Shown here: piece after piece, positions 20,654-29,508 of the stretch
Position numbering within the stretch: position 1 is the stretch's first letter
How the letters are laid out: each line of letters starts with the position of its first letter
DNA from: CBDCNH01 sp965219015
GTDB taxonomy: Bacteria; Pseudomonadota; Alphaproteobacteria; Rhodobacterales; Rhodobacteraceae
Assembly: GCA_965219015.1 (NCBI GenBank)
Contig: CBDCNH010000005.1
Coordinates: forward strand, 434,001-498,000
Reading direction: 5' to 3'
Length of the DNA stretch: 64,000 nucleotides
Program-made: the position numbers and the translations under genes
The notes under the pieces: generated by a model
Database searches by the model: none
The model's input: the letters and a program-made list of their open reading frames with translations, nothing else
What the model was told of the DNA's origin: nothing

Positions 20654-21423
20654 CCCCGCTTCTGACCGCGCGCAACCTCGTCAAGCGCTACGGGCGCGTC
20701 ACGGCGCTCGACCACTGCGACTTCGACCTCTACCCCGGCGAGATCCTTGCCGTGATCGGTGACAACGGGGCGGGGAAGTCCACTCTCATCAAGGCGATTT
20801 CGGGCGCCGTGCGGCCCGACGAGGGCGAGATCACGATGGCGGGACAAAAGCTCGCCTTCACCTCCCCGCTCGACGCGCGCGAGGCCGGGATCGAGACGGT
20901 CTACCAGAACCTCGCCCTGTCACCGGCGCTGTCGATCGCCGACAACCTGTTCCTCGGCCGCGAGATCCGAAAGCCGGGCGTGATGGGCTCGGTGTTCCGG
21001 ATGCTCGACCGCACCACGATGGAGCGGCGCGCGCGCGAGAAGCTGACCGAACTCGGGCTGATGACAATCCAGAACATCAACCAGCCGGTCGAGACGCTCT
21101 CGGGCGGCCAGCGGCAGGGCGTGGCGGTGGCGCGGGCGGCGGCGTTCGGCTCGAAGCTCGTCATCATGGACGAGCCGACTGCGGCGCTCGGCGTCAAGGA
21201 GAGCCGGCGCGTCCTCGAACTCATCCTCGACGTGAAGCGCCGCGGGCTCCCCATCGTGCTCATCAGCCACAACATGCCGCACGTGTTCGAGGTCGCCGAC
21301 CGCATCCACATCCATCGGCTGGGGCGCCGGCTCTGCGTCATCAACCCGCGCGAGCACTCGATGTCGGACGCGGTGGCCTACATGACGGGCGCCAAGGTGC
21401 CGCCCGAGATGCAGGCCGCCTGA
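20650..21423 (+). CDS. Sugar ABC transporter ATP-binding protein, single-domain FrcA type
   Basis: A 257-residue ABC ATPase with Walker A GDNGAGKST, signature LSGGQRQGVAVARA, Walker B LVIMDEPTAALG and the H-loop ISHNM. Unlike RbsA it carries only one nucleotide-binding domain, as in FrcA. The ATG at 20650 overlaps the permease stop as ATGA and gives MTPLLTARNLVKRYG. The frame is open upstream within the permease gene but that part is not coding. Confidence 0.94.
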   Translation: MTPLLTARNLVKRYGRVTALDHCDFDLYPGEILAVIGDNGAGKSTLIKAISGAVRPDEGEITMAGQKLAFTSPLDAREAGIETVYQNLALSPALSIADNLFLGREIRKPGVMGSVFRMLDRTTMERRAREKLTELGLMTIQNINQPVETLSGGQRQGVAVARAAAFGSKLVIMDEPTAALGVKESRRVLELILDVKRRGLPIVLISHNMPHVFEVADRIHIHRLGRRLCVINPREHSMSDAVAYMTGAKVPPEMQAA

Positions 21424-21478
21424 CGGTGGACAATGCCGACCGGATCGCCGAACCTGACGCGACAGGGCGGAGGATACG

Positions 21479-21790
21479 ATGCGCGAGACCGACCGGCGGC
21501 TGATCCGGCTGCACCCCGACGACAACGTGCTCGTCCTCGGCGCGGTGCTGCGGGCGGGCGAGGCCTTCGCGCTCGACGGCCGGGAGGCCCGCGCCGACGC
21601 GACCCTCGGGCTCGGCCACAAGATCGCCGCGCGGGCCATCGCGCCCGGTGAGAAGGTGCTGAAGTACGGCGCGCCCATCGGCTCGGCGACCGCCGCCATC
21701 GCCCCCGGCGCGCACGTTCACCTCCACAACCTCGCGAGTGACTACACGGCGAGCGTGGCGCTCGCCGAGGCGGCGGAGGAGGGCGCATGA
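21479..21790 (+). CDS. Small SAF-domain subunit of a UxaA-type hydro-lyase
   Basis: A 103-residue protein that corresponds to the N-terminal domain of altronate dehydratase UxaA. It has HPDDNVLVLGAVLRAGE, GHKIAARAIAPGEKVLKYG, the IGSATAAI segment and the histidine pair VHLHNL. In UxaA and galactarate dehydratase this domain is fused to the large domain; here it is a separate gene that overlaps the large-subunit gene by 4 bases. The same split is known for SuyA of sulfolactate sulfo-lyase. In a sugar operon, a sugar-acid dehydratase is the better guess. Confidence 0.88.
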   Translation: MRETDRRLIRLHPDDNVLVLGAVLRAGEAFALDGREARADATLGLGHKIAARAIAPGEKVLKYGAPIGSATAAIAPGAHVHLHNLASDYTASVALAEAAEEGA

Positions 21791-22971
21791 AGGGCTGGCT
21801 CCGCTCCGACGGCCGCAAGGGCATCCGCAACGTGGTCGCCGTCGCCTACCTCGTCGAATGCGCCCACCACGTCGCGCGTGAGATCGTCTGGCCGCACCGG
21901 GGGGGCGCGCATCTCATCGGCTTCCCGGGCTGCTTCCCGAACCCCTACGCGCAGCGCATGATGGAGGCGCTCGGCACGCATCCGAACGTCGGCGCGGTGC
22001 TCCTGGTGAGCCTCGGCTGCGAGAGCTTCAACCGCTTCGCGCTCGCCGAGGCGATCCGCGCCACCGGGCGGCCCGTCGAGACGATCGTGATCCAGAAGAC
22101 CGGCGGCACCGCGCGCTCGGTCGCCGAGGGCCAGGCCTGGGTCGCGGCGCAGGTCGCGGAGCTGGCGCGGGCGGAGACCGTGCCGATGGGCCTCGACGAG
22201 CTGGTCGTCGGCACCGTTTGCGGCGGCTCGGACGGGACGAGCGGCATCACCGGCAACCCCGCCGTCGGCCGCGCCTTCGACCGGCTCGTGGCGGAGGGCG
22301 CCGCCTGCATCTTCGAGGAGACGGGCGAGCTCATCGGCTGCGAGCACATCATGGCGGCCCGCGCTGCCACGCCGGCGCTCGGGGCCGAGCTCGTCGCCGC
22401 GGTCGCCAAGGCGGAGCGCTACTACGCCACGCTTGGCTTCGGCAGCTTCGCCGCGGGCAACGCCGAGGGCGGGCTCACCACCATCGAGGAGAAGTCGCTC
22501 GGCGCCTACGCGAAGTCCGGCGCCTCGACCATCGCGGGGCTCATCAAGCCCGGCGACCGGCCGCCGCACGGCGGGCTCTACCTCATGGACGTGGTGCCCG
22601 ACGGCGAGGTCCGCTACGGCTTCCCGAACATCTCCGACAACGCCGAGATCGTGGAGATGATGGCCTCGGGCGCGCATCTCACGCTCTTCGTCACCGGGCG
22701 CGGCTCGGTCGTGGGCTCCGCCATCGCGCCCGTCATCAAGGTCTGCGCCAACCCCGAGACCTACCGCCGGCTCGAAGGCGACATGGACATCGACGCGGGC
22801 CGCATCCTCGAGGGCCGCGACGACCTCGAGGCCGTCGGCGCCGAGATCCACGCGGCCGTCGTCGCGGTCGCGGGCGGCGCGCGCACCAAGTCCGAGGGGC
22901 TGGGGCACGCGGAGTTCATCCTCACCTACAAGACGTTCGAGCCGATCGGCCCGTCCTGCCTGCCGGCCTGA
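21787..22971 (+). CDS. Large subunit of a UxaA-type sugar-acid dehydratase
   Basis: A 394-residue protein matching the C-terminal domain of UxaA/GarD. Signatures are GWLRSDGRKGIRN at the start, GTVCGGSDGTSGITGNPAVG, EETGELIGCEH and NAEGGLTTIEEKSLG. These metal-dependent enzymes remove water from aldonic acids to give 2-keto-3-deoxy acids. Placement between a sugar importer and an SDR, FAH hydrolase and lactonase suggests it dehydrates the aldonate made by those neighbours (L-fuconate or a similar acid). Substrate is inference; SuyB-like C-S lyase activity is the alternative. Confidence 0.88.
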   Translation: MKGWLRSDGRKGIRNVVAVAYLVECAHHVAREIVWPHRGGAHLIGFPGCFPNPYAQRMMEALGTHPNVGAVLLVSLGCESFNRFALAEAIRATGRPVETIVIQKTGGTARSVAEGQAWVAAQVAELARAETVPMGLDELVVGTVCGGSDGTSGITGNPAVGRAFDRLVAEGAACIFEETGELIGCEHIMAARAATPALGAELVAAVAKAERYYATLGFGSFAAGNAEGGLTTIEEKSLGAYAKSGASTIAGLIKPGDRPPHGGLYLMDVVPDGEVRYGFPNISDNAEIVEMMASGAHLTLFVTGRGSVVGSAIAPVIKVCANPETYRRLEGDMDIDAGRILEGRDDLEAVGAEIHAAVVAVAGGARTKSEGLGHAEFILTYKTFEPIGPSCLPA

Positions 22972-22974
22972 CGG

Positions 22975-23706
22975 ATGGACCGGCTCCGCGGCAAGACCTG
23001 CCTCGTCACCGCCGCCGCGCAAGGCATCGGCCGCGCGAGCGCCGCGATGATGGCTGCCGAGGGCGCGCGCGTCATCGCGACCGACATCGACGAGGCGGCG
23101 CTCGGCGCGCTGCACGGCGTGGAGGCGCTGCGGCTCGACGTGCGCGACCCCGCCGCCGTCACGGCGCTCGCGGAGCGGCTCGGGGCGGTGGACGTGCTCT
23201 TCAATTGCGCGGGCTTCGTTCACAGCGGCACCATCCTCGACACGCCCGACGAGGACTGGGCCTTCGCGTTCGACCTCAACGTCACCGCCGCGTTCCGCAT
23301 GATCCGCGCGTTCCTTCCCGCTATGCTGGGCGCGGGCGGCGGGTCGATCATTAACATGGCCTCCGCGGTCGGCTCGATCATCGGCGCGCCGAACCGCTTC
23401 GTCTACGGTGCGACCAAGGCCGCGGTCGTCGGCCTCACCAAGGCCGTCGCCGCCGACTACGTGACGCGCGGCATCCGCTGCAACGCGATCTGCCCCGGCA
23501 CCGTGGACAGCCCCTCGCTGCAGGGCCGGATGCGCGCGCAGGGCGACTACGACACCGCGCGCGCGGCCTTCGTCGCGCGCCAGCCGATGGGCCGCCTCGG
23601 CACGCCCGAGGAGATCGCGGCGCTGGCGGTCTACCTCGCCAGCGACGAGTCGTCCTTCACCACGGGCGTCGCCCATGTCATCGACGGCGGCTGGTCGAAC
23701 ACCTGA
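22975..23706 (+). CDS. SDR dehydrogenase, probable 2-keto-3-deoxy-fuconate dehydrogenase type
   Basis: A 243-residue classical SDR. It has the glycine motif TAAAQGIGRA, a Asp (ATDID) selecting NAD+, the NNAG-equivalent NCAG, a Ser in INMASAVGS and YGATK as catalytic Tyr-Lys. The sequence around PNRFVYGATKAAVVGLTKAV is close to the BDH2/DHRS6-like group, which includes the 2-keto-3-deoxy-L-fuconate 4-dehydrogenases. It starts 3 bases after the dehydratase gene. It would oxidise the dehydrated acid to a 2,4-diketo acid for the hydrolase that follows. Confidence 0.88.
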   Translation: MDRLRGKTCLVTAAAQGIGRASAAMMAAEGARVIATDIDEAALGALHGVEALRLDVRDPAAVTALAERLGAVDVLFNCAGFVHSGTILDTPDEDWAFAFDLNVTAAFRMIRAFLPAMLGAGGGSIINMASAVGSIIGAPNRFVYGATKAAVVGLTKAVAADYVTRGIRCNAICPGTVDSPSLQGRMRAQGDYDTARAAFVARQPMGRLGTPEEIAALAVYLASDESSFTTGVAHVIDGGWSNT

Positions 23707-23725
23707 GAACGCGAAAGGACAGGCG

Positions 23726-24574
23726 ATGAAGCTCTTGCGCTGGGGGCCGATGGGCGCCGAGAAGCCGGGCATGGTCGATGCGGGAGGCGCGCTCCGCGAC
23801 CTCTCGGGCGCGGTGCCCGACATCGGCGGCGAGACCCTCTCCGACGCCGGGATCGCCGCGATCCGCGCGCTCGACCCCGAGGCGCTGCCGCTCGTGCCGG
23901 AAGGCGCGCGCATTGGCTGCTGCGTCGCGGGGACCGGCAAGGTGGTCTGCATCGGGCTCAACTACTCCGACCACGCCGCCGAGACCGGGGCCACGGTGCC
24001 CTCCGAGCCCATCCTTTTCATGAAGGCCACGACCGCGCTCTGCGGGCCCGACGACGACCTCTGGATTCCGCGCGGCGCCGCGAAGACCGACTGGGAGGTC
24101 GAGCTCGGCGTCGTCATCGGCACCCGCGCCAAGCACGTCGCCGAGGCCGACGCGCTCGGCCACGTCGCCGGCTACTGCGTCGTCAACGACGTGAGCGAGC
24201 GCAGCTTCCAGACCGAGCGGCAGGGGCAGTGGACCAAGGGCAAGTCCGCCGACCGCTTCGGCCCGACCGGCCCCTGGCTCGTCACCCGCGACGAGGTGCC
24301 CGACCCGCAGGCGCTCAAGCTCTGGCTCACCGTCAACGGCGACATGCGGCAGAATGGGAGCACCGCCACGATGGTCTACGGCGTCGCGCATCTCGTGAGC
24401 TACATCTCGGAGTTCATGACGCTGATGCCCGGAGACATCATCTCCACCGGCACGCCCCCCGGCGTCGCGATGGGGATGAAGCCTCCCGTGTGGCTCAAGC
24501 CCGGCGACACGGTCGAGCTCGGCGTCGAGGGGCTGGGGCAGCAGCGGCAGGCGGTCGTGGACGATCCCGAGTGA
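23726..24574 (+). CDS. Fumarylacetoacetate-hydrolase-family protein, probable 2,4-diketo-3-deoxy-fuconate hydrolase
   Basis: A 282-residue FAH-family enzyme. The metal-binding core is visible: VCIGLNYSDHAAETGATVP, a WEVELGVVIG carrying the acidic ligands, VNDVSERSFQ and the C-terminal STGTPPGVAMGMKPP. The sequence resembles the branch with 2,4-diketo-3-deoxy-L-fuconate hydrolase and ureidoglycolate lyase. In this operon it would split a 2,4-diketo-3-deoxy acid to pyruvate and a hydroxy acid. The start at 23726 follows GAAAGGAC and is 19 bases after the SDR stop. Confidence 0.88.
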   Translation: MKLLRWGPMGAEKPGMVDAGGALRDLSGAVPDIGGETLSDAGIAAIRALDPEALPLVPEGARIGCCVAGTGKVVCIGLNYSDHAAETGATVPSEPILFMKATTALCGPDDDLWIPRGAAKTDWEVELGVVIGTRAKHVAEADALGHVAGYCVVNDVSERSFQTERQGQWTKGKSADRFGPTGPWLVTRDEVPDPQALKLWLTVNGDMRQNGSTATMVYGVAHLVSYISEFMTLMPGDIISTGTPPGVAMGMKPPVWLKPGDTVELGVEGLGQQRQAVVDDPE

Positions 24575-24578
24575 GCGC

Positions 24579-25433
24579 ATGATCCCGCTCATCGACACCC
24601 ACCAGCACCTGATCTACCGCCAGAGCCTGTCCTACCCCTGGGCCGAGCGCGTCCCCGCGCTGGCCGGGCAGGCGTTCACGCTGCCGGACTACCAGGCGCT
24701 GACGGCGGACGCGGGCATCGCCGGCACCCTCGTGATGGAGGCCGACGTTGGCGGCGACTGGCGGGCGGAGGCGCGCTGGGTCGCGAGCCTCGCGGGCCAG
24801 CACGGCTCGGGCATCCTCGGCCAGATCGCGACCTGCCGGCCGGAGACGGACGAGGGCTTCGGCGACTGGCTCGACGAGGGCGCGGCCCTCGGCGTCGTCG
24901 GCTATCGCCGCATCCTCCACGAGGCGCCCGACGACGTGTCGCAGTCCGACACCTTCCGCGCCAATGTCCGCCGCATCGGCGCCGCGGGCAAGCCGTTCGA
25001 CATGGTGCTCCGCGAGGCGCAGCTCGGCCTCGGCGTCGAGCTGGCGCGCGCCTGCCCGGACACGACGCTGGTGCTCGACCATTGCGGCGTGCCCGACATC
25101 GCGGGCGGCGCGACCGAAGGCTGGGCCGCGGCGATCGACGCGCTCGCCGCCTGCCCGAATGTCGTCGCCAAGGTCAGCGGCATCCTGGCCTACGCGGACG
25201 CGGGCGCCACGCGGCTGTCGCTCGGGCCCTGGATCGACCACGTGCTCGCCTCCTTCGGGCCTGCGCGCTGCCTCTGGGGCAGCGACTGGCCGGTGGTCAA
25301 CGTCCGCGCGGACCTCCCCGTCTGGCTCGCGATCACGCGCGAGGTGCTCGCGGGCCTCTCGGAGGACGAGGCGCGCGCGGTGGCCTCGGGCACCGCCGAG
25401 CGCGTCTACGGCGTCAAGGCCCGCGAGGTGTGA
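24579..25433 (+). CDS. Amidohydrolase-superfamily sugar lactonase, COG3618 type
   Basis: A 284-residue TIM-barrel hydrolase with the DTHQHL metal motif at the N-terminus, LDHCGVPD in the middle and CLWGSDWPVVN near the C-terminus. These are typical of COG3618, which contains L-fucono-1,5-lactonase and L-rhamnono-lactonase. It would open the lactone made by the aldose dehydrogenase encoded at 27.2-28.3 kb. It starts 4 bases after the FAH gene and its stop overlaps the next gene as GTGA. Confidence 0.88.
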   Translation: MIPLIDTHQHLIYRQSLSYPWAERVPALAGQAFTLPDYQALTADAGIAGTLVMEADVGGDWRAEARWVASLAGQHGSGILGQIATCRPETDEGFGDWLDEGAALGVVGYRRILHEAPDDVSQSDTFRANVRRIGAAGKPFDMVLREAQLGLGVELARACPDTTLVLDHCGVPDIAGGATEGWAAAIDALAACPNVVAKVSGILAYADAGATRLSLGPWIDHVLASFGPARCLWGSDWPVVNVRADLPVWLAITREVLAGLSEDEARAVASGTAERVYGVKAREV

Positions 25434-26404
25434 GCCCGCGCTACGCGACGCGGCTCAACTCCTTCGCCTCGGCTGCCGCGGCCCGTTGGACCGATGGCAG
25501 AAAGCCCTCGGTGCCCGACCTCGTGGCGCGCGCCGCGACCGTGCCGGGCCTCACCGACGTGGACCTGAACTACCCCGATCACGCCTTCGCCCCGCCGCGC
25601 GAGATCGCCGCCCGGATCGCCGACGCGGGGCTCGCGATCAACGGCTTCGCGATGCGCTACTACACCGAGCCTGCGTTCAGGCGCGGCGCGTTCTGCAACC
25701 CCGACGCCGCCGTGCGCCGCGCCGCCATCGACCTCACCCGCGCCGGCATCGACGCCGCGCGCGCGGCCGGCACCGACCTCATGACGATATGGCCCGGGCA
25801 GGACGGCTTCGACACCGCGTTCCAGCTCGACTACGCCGCCGCCTGGGCGCATCTCGTGGAAGGGCTGGCCGAGGTCGCGGCGCACGATCCGGGCTGCCGG
25901 GTCAGCCTCGAGTACAAGCCCGACGAGCCCCGCGCGCGGGCGATGCTGCCCGACTGCGCGACGACGCTGCTGGCGCTCCGCGAGGCCGGCGCGCCCAACC
26001 TCGGCGTGACGCTCGACTTCGCGCATGTCCTCTACGCCGGCGAGCAGCCGGCCCGTGCGGCCGCCCTCGTCCACCGCTTCTCGCGGCTCATGGGCGTGCA
26101 TCTCAACGACGGCTACGGCGCGCGCGACGACGGGCTGATGGTCGCGGCGGTGCATCCGAGGGAGACGCTCGAGCTCCTCGTCCAGATCGCCGCCGACGGC
26201 TACGACGGGGCGCTCTACTTCGACACCTTCCCGGACGCGAGCGGGCTCGACCCGGTCGCGGAATGTGCCCAGAACATCGCCACCGTCGAGCGCCTCCACG
26301 CCGCCGCAGCCCGCCTCGCCGCCGACGGCCGCCTCGCGCCCGCGCGCGCCGCGCAGGACGCGGTGGCGGTTCAGGCCATCGTCGATGCGGCGCTCTTCCG
26401 GTGA
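25430..26404 (+). CDS. Sugar-phosphate isomerase/epimerase-like TIM-barrel protein
   Basis: A 324-residue protein of the xylose-isomerase-like TIM barrel group. Metal-site-like strands are visible: LMTIWPGQDGFD, VSLEYKP (Glu), GVTLDFAHVLYAG (Asp/His), GVHLNDGYGARDD and ALYFDTFP. The GTG at 25430 is chosen because it overlaps the lactonase stop (GTGA) and gives VSPRYATRLNSFAS. It ends overlapping the kinase gene, again as GTGA. It may epimerise or isomerise a keto-sugar for the adjacent PfkB kinase; the substrate is unknown. Confidence 0.8.
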   Translation: MSPRYATRLNSFASAAAARWTDGRKPSVPDLVARAATVPGLTDVDLNYPDHAFAPPREIAARIADAGLAINGFAMRYYTEPAFRRGAFCNPDAAVRRAAIDLTRAGIDAARAAGTDLMTIWPGQDGFDTAFQLDYAAAWAHLVEGLAEVAAHDPGCRVSLEYKPDEPRARAMLPDCATTLLALREAGAPNLGVTLDFAHVLYAGEQPARAAALVHRFSRLMGVHLNDGYGARDDGLMVAAVHPRETLELLVQIAADGYDGALYFDTFPDASGLDPVAECAQNIATVERLHAAAARLAADGRLAPARAAQDAVAVQAIVDAALFR

Positions 26405-27291
26405 CGGGCGTGCTCGTCGTGGGGTCGCTGCACCACGACATTCTCGTCGACGCGCCCGCCCTGCCGAGGCTCGGCGAGACGCTGGCGGGCAACGCCTGGG
26501 CGCCCAAGTTCGGCGGCAAGGGCGGCAACCAGGCGCTCGCGGCGGCCGCGGCGGGCGCGCGCGTGCGGATGCTGGGCGCCATAGGCGACGACGAGTTCGG
26601 CGCCTACCTGCGGGCGGGTCTCGAGGCGGGCAGGGTCGACCACGCGCATGTTCGCGCGCTGCCGGGCGCGGGTTCGGGCATGAGCGTGGCGATCCGCGAA
26701 GCGGGGGGCGACTACGGGGGCGTGATCGTCTCGGGCGCGAACCTGCATCTCGATCCGGGCTGGCTCGACGAGGTCGGGGTGTGGGACGGCGTGACGGTGC
26801 TCTTGCTGCAGAACGAGGTGCCCGAGGCGGCGAACAGTGCCGCGGCCCGCATCGGCCGCGCGCGCGGCGTCCGTGTCATCCTCAACGCGGCACCGTTCCG
26901 GCCGCTTGCGGCGTCGCTTCTTGCGCTGACCGACGTGCTCGTCGTCAACGCCATCGAGGCCGCGATGCTCGGCGCGGCGGGCATCACGACGCTCGCCGAC
27001 GCGACAAGGGCGGCGGAAACGCTTCTGCCGCTCGCGCCGCGGGTCGTCGTGACCGCCGGCCCTGCCGGTGCCGCGCTGGCCGGCCGCGACGGAGCGCGAG
27101 CGGCCAGCGCGGCAGAAACCATCCGCGTGTCATCCACGCATGGTGCCGGCGATTGCTTCGCAGGGTGCCTCGGGGCGGCGTTGGCTCGTGCGGAGCCGGA
27201 GCCCGCGGCGCTGGCCGCCGCGGTCGCCGCCGCAACGCGCTTCGTCGCTAGCCCGTCGGCGCGTCGGCCCGGACGAGCCCCTCGGCCTTGA
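26401..27291 (+). CDS. PfkB-family carbohydrate kinase, ribokinase-like
   Basis: A 296-residue kinase beginning at a GTG that overlaps the previous stop. It shows the ribokinase N-terminal motif FGGKGGNQALAAAAAGARV and the C-terminal catalytic signature THGAGDCFAGCLGAAL with the base Asp. The C-terminus overlaps the 3' end of the convergent aldose dehydrogenase gene by 44 bases. The final residues SARRPGRAPRP look like read-through into that overlap, so the last part is probably not conserved. The sugar acceptor is unknown. Confidence 0.85.
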   Translation: MTGVLVVGSLHHDILVDAPALPRLGETLAGNAWAPKFGGKGGNQALAAAAAGARVRMLGAIGDDEFGAYLRAGLEAGRVDHAHVRALPGAGSGMSVAIREAGGDYGGVIVSGANLHLDPGWLDEVGVWDGVTVLLLQNEVPEAANSAAARIGRARGVRVILNAAPFRPLAASLLALTDVLVVNAIEAAMLGAAGITTLADATRAAETLLPLAPRVVVTAGPAGAALAGRDGARAASAAETIRVSSTHGAGDCFAGCLGAALARAEPEPAALAAAVAAATRFVASPSARRPGRAPRP

Positions 27292-28270
27292 GGTCGGCCC
27301 AGAGCGCGGGCGGCACCGCCTCCGCCATCGCGTCGAGGTTCGCGCGCGTCTCAGCGGCGCTCTGCCCGCCCGGGATCACCGACAGCACCGCGGGATGGCC
27401 GAGCGGGAACTGCAGCGCCGCGGTCGCGAGCGGTACGCCGTGGCCGCGGCACACCGCCTCGATCGCCGCCACGCGGGCCCGGATCTCGGGCGGCGCGACC
27501 TCGTAGTTGTAGAACGCCCCCTCGACCGGGCCCGAGGCGAGGATGCCCGAGTTGTAGGGCCCGCCGAGCACGATGCCGATGCCGCGCGCCTCGCAGAGCG
27601 GCAGGAACGTCTCGAGCGCCGCCTGCTCGAGGAGCGTGTAGCGGCCCGCGAGCAGGAAAAGGTCGAAGTCGCCGCGCCGCGCCAGCGCCTCGCAGACCTC
27701 CCACTCGTTGATCCCCGCCCCGAAGGCCCGGATCGCGCCGCTGCGGCGCAGCTCGACGAGCGCGTCGTAGCCGCCGGCCATGAACTGGTCGACGCGCCGG
27801 TCGCTCTCCGCCTTCGAGCCATGCGTGAAGACGCAGAGGTCATGGACGTGGAGCACGTCGATCCGGTCCACGCCGAGGCGTTCCATCGAGTGCTCGACCG
27901 ACCGCATCACGCCGTCGTAACCGTAGTCGTAGACCTCGCGCCGCGCCGGCACGTCGAAGAACTTGCCGATGCCCGTCCGCGTCTCGGGCGTCGCGGGCGC
28001 CATGATCCGCCCCACCTTCGTCGAGAGCACGTAGGCGTCCCGCGGCTTGCCGCGCAGGAAGCGGTTGAGCCGCGTCTCCGCGAGCCCGAGCCCGTAGAGC
28101 GGCGCGGTGTCGTAGACCCGCACGCCGCCCTCCCAGGCCGCCTCGAGCGCCGCCTGCGCCGCGTCCTCGGTGATCGCGCGGTAAAGGTTGCCGAGCGGCG
28201 CCGTCCCGAAGCCGAGCTCCGTCAGCGTGAGCCCGCCGTTCCCGAGCCTGTCCCAGTGCCGCGTCCGCAT
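27248..28270 (-). CDS. Aldo/keto reductase, L-fucose/D-threo-aldose 1-dehydrogenase type
   Basis: A 340-residue AKR with the catalytic tetrad in VYDTAPLYG (Asp, Tyr), LSTKVGR (Lys) and VLHVHDLC (His), and a C-terminal VIPGGQSAAETRANL. The pattern LGFGTAPLGNLYR with FFDVPARREVYDYGYDGV is typical of the D-threo-aldose/L-fucose dehydrogenase and pyridoxal dehydrogenase branch. It would oxidise the pyranose at C1 to the lactone that the COG3618 enzyme opens. It is the only enzyme of the route encoded on the opposite strand, facing the operon. The start is at the ATG at 28270. Confidence 0.87.
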   Translation of the reverse strand: MRTRHWDRLGNGGLTLTELGFGTAPLGNLYRAITEDAAQAALEAAWEGGVRVYDTAPLYGLGLAETRLNRFLRGKPRDAYVLSTKVGRIMAPATPETRTGIGKFFDVPARREVYDYGYDGVMRSVEHSMERLGVDRIDVLHVHDLCVFTHGSKAESDRRVDQFMAGGYDALVELRRSGAIRAFGAGINEWEVCEALARRGDFDLFLLAGRYTLLEQAALETFLPLCEARGIGIVLGGPYNSGILASGPVEGAFYNYEVAPPEIRARVAAIEAVCRGHGVPLATAALQFPLGHPAVLSVIPGGQSAAETRANLDAMAEAVPPALWADLKAEGLVRADAPTG

Positions 28271-28504
28271 CGTGCGTGTGTGCCGGGAAAGCGCCGGGCG
28301 GTCAAAGGGATTTGCTGGCGTCGCCGGGACCGCGCCGGCCGGCCGGACGGCGAGGCGCGGTCCGCACGGCGGTCCGCGGCGACTCCCGCGGGACGTGCCC
28401 GCAGACGAGATTTCCATGCGACGGGAGTCCGAGATCGCCCGTCCCACCACGGGCTTCCTGCCCCACCTTCGCGTGCTAGGGTCGACGCGATCAGGGAGGA
28501 CGGG

Positions 28505-29053
28505 ATGGACGACGCAACGGAGGGCGTGCTGGCTGAGATCGGGGCGGCGGCGGGGGCGGTGGACCCGGCCGCGCGCGAGACGGCGTGCCGGATGATCGCG
28601 GAGGCGGGCGCGGTCGCGGTGATGGCCTGCGGGCGCGAGATGCTGGCGATGAAGGGGCTCGCGATGCGGCTCCATCACCTCGGGCTCCGCGTCGGGGTGG
28701 CGGGCGAGATGACCGCGCCGCCCATCGCGCACGGCGACCTCCTCGTCGCCTGCTCGGGGCCGGGCGGGCTCGGCACGGTGCTCGCGGTGATGCGCCGCGT
28801 GAAGGACGACGGCGGCCGCGTCCTCCTCGTCACCGCCGAGACGGGCACGCCGGAGGCGGCCTTCGCCGACCACGTGCTCGTGATGCCCGCGCGAACGATG
28901 GCGAGCGACGAGGCGGCGCCGGGCCTCCTGCCGATGGGCTCCGCCTTCGAGGGCGCGCTCTTCGTGCTCGCGGAGGTCATGGTGCTGCGCCTCTGCGAGC
29001 TGCTCGGCGCCGATTTCGTGGCCATGAAGTCGCGGCACACCAACATGGAGTAG
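28505..29053 (+). CDS. SIS-domain sugar isomerase, 6-phospho-3-hexuloisomerase-like
   Basis: A 182-residue single SIS domain protein with a good AGGGAGGA-like ribosome site. It has VMACGREMLAMKGLAMRLHHLG, the SIS phosphate loop LVACSGPGGLGTVLAV, and ends in the MKSRHTNME tail, very similar to the RHTNLE end of hexuloisomerases (HxlB). No hexulose-phosphate synthase (HxlA) is present beside it. It may therefore isomerise another phosphosugar, perhaps the product of the nearby PfkB kinases. It directly precedes an AT-rich patch. Confidence 0.82.
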   Translation: MDDATEGVLAEIGAAAGAVDPAARETACRMIAEAGAVAVMACGREMLAMKGLAMRLHHLGLRVGVAGEMTAPPIAHGDLLVACSGPGGLGTVLAVMRRVKDDGGRVLLVTAETGTPEAAFADHVLVMPARTMASDEAAPGLLPMGSAFEGALFVLAEVMVLRLCELLGADFVAMKSRHTNME

Positions 29054-29109
29054 GCGCAGTTGTCAAAGCCGTCTTGTTAGTAAAGCCTGTCAACTCTGAA
29101 GAGACTTTC

Positions 29110-29508
29110 ATGAACAAGCTTGCATCTTTTACGTCAGAATTACTGAAGCCGGTCTTTGTCAGACTTTTCGGCGGCGTCATCGCCTTTCTTGCTATTTATG
29201 ACACCGTTTCCAGTCAGTTTGGCCCGCCGCGCTTACTTGAGTTGTTCGGTTGGACAGGTAGGGCGCTTCCTCTGTGGGCGTGGCTCGTCGGCTTTCAGTT
29301 CATCCTGTTTGCTTCACTGGCTGGCTTCGTGGCGAGGGTAATTTCATTTCCGTTTCGGGGGCAAAATGACGCGATAGAGGATTTCAGCACCGACTTGCGA
29401 GCCTTAGAAAAGAATACGAGCGAACAGCTTGAACTTCTTTTCCAGAACTTCTCAGCTCATTTTGACTCCAAAGTCGATTGTGCGGATTTTTCTCTTTTCA
29501 AATCATAG
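29110..29508 (+). pseudogene. Hypothetical membrane protein, 5' part of a probably frameshifted gene
   Basis: A 132-residue frame in AT-rich DNA. It has two hydrophobic segments (about 15-33 and 52-75: VFVRLFGGVIAFLAIYD and WAWLVGFQFILFASLAGFVAR) followed by a helical, coiled-coil-like part (DLRALEKNTSEQLELLFQ). It stops just after a T-run at 29487-29491. One base of change there would join it to the next frame, which stays open to 29723 with compatible composition. No family recognised. Base use is clearly different from the GC-rich flanks, suggesting acquisition. Confidence 0.55.
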
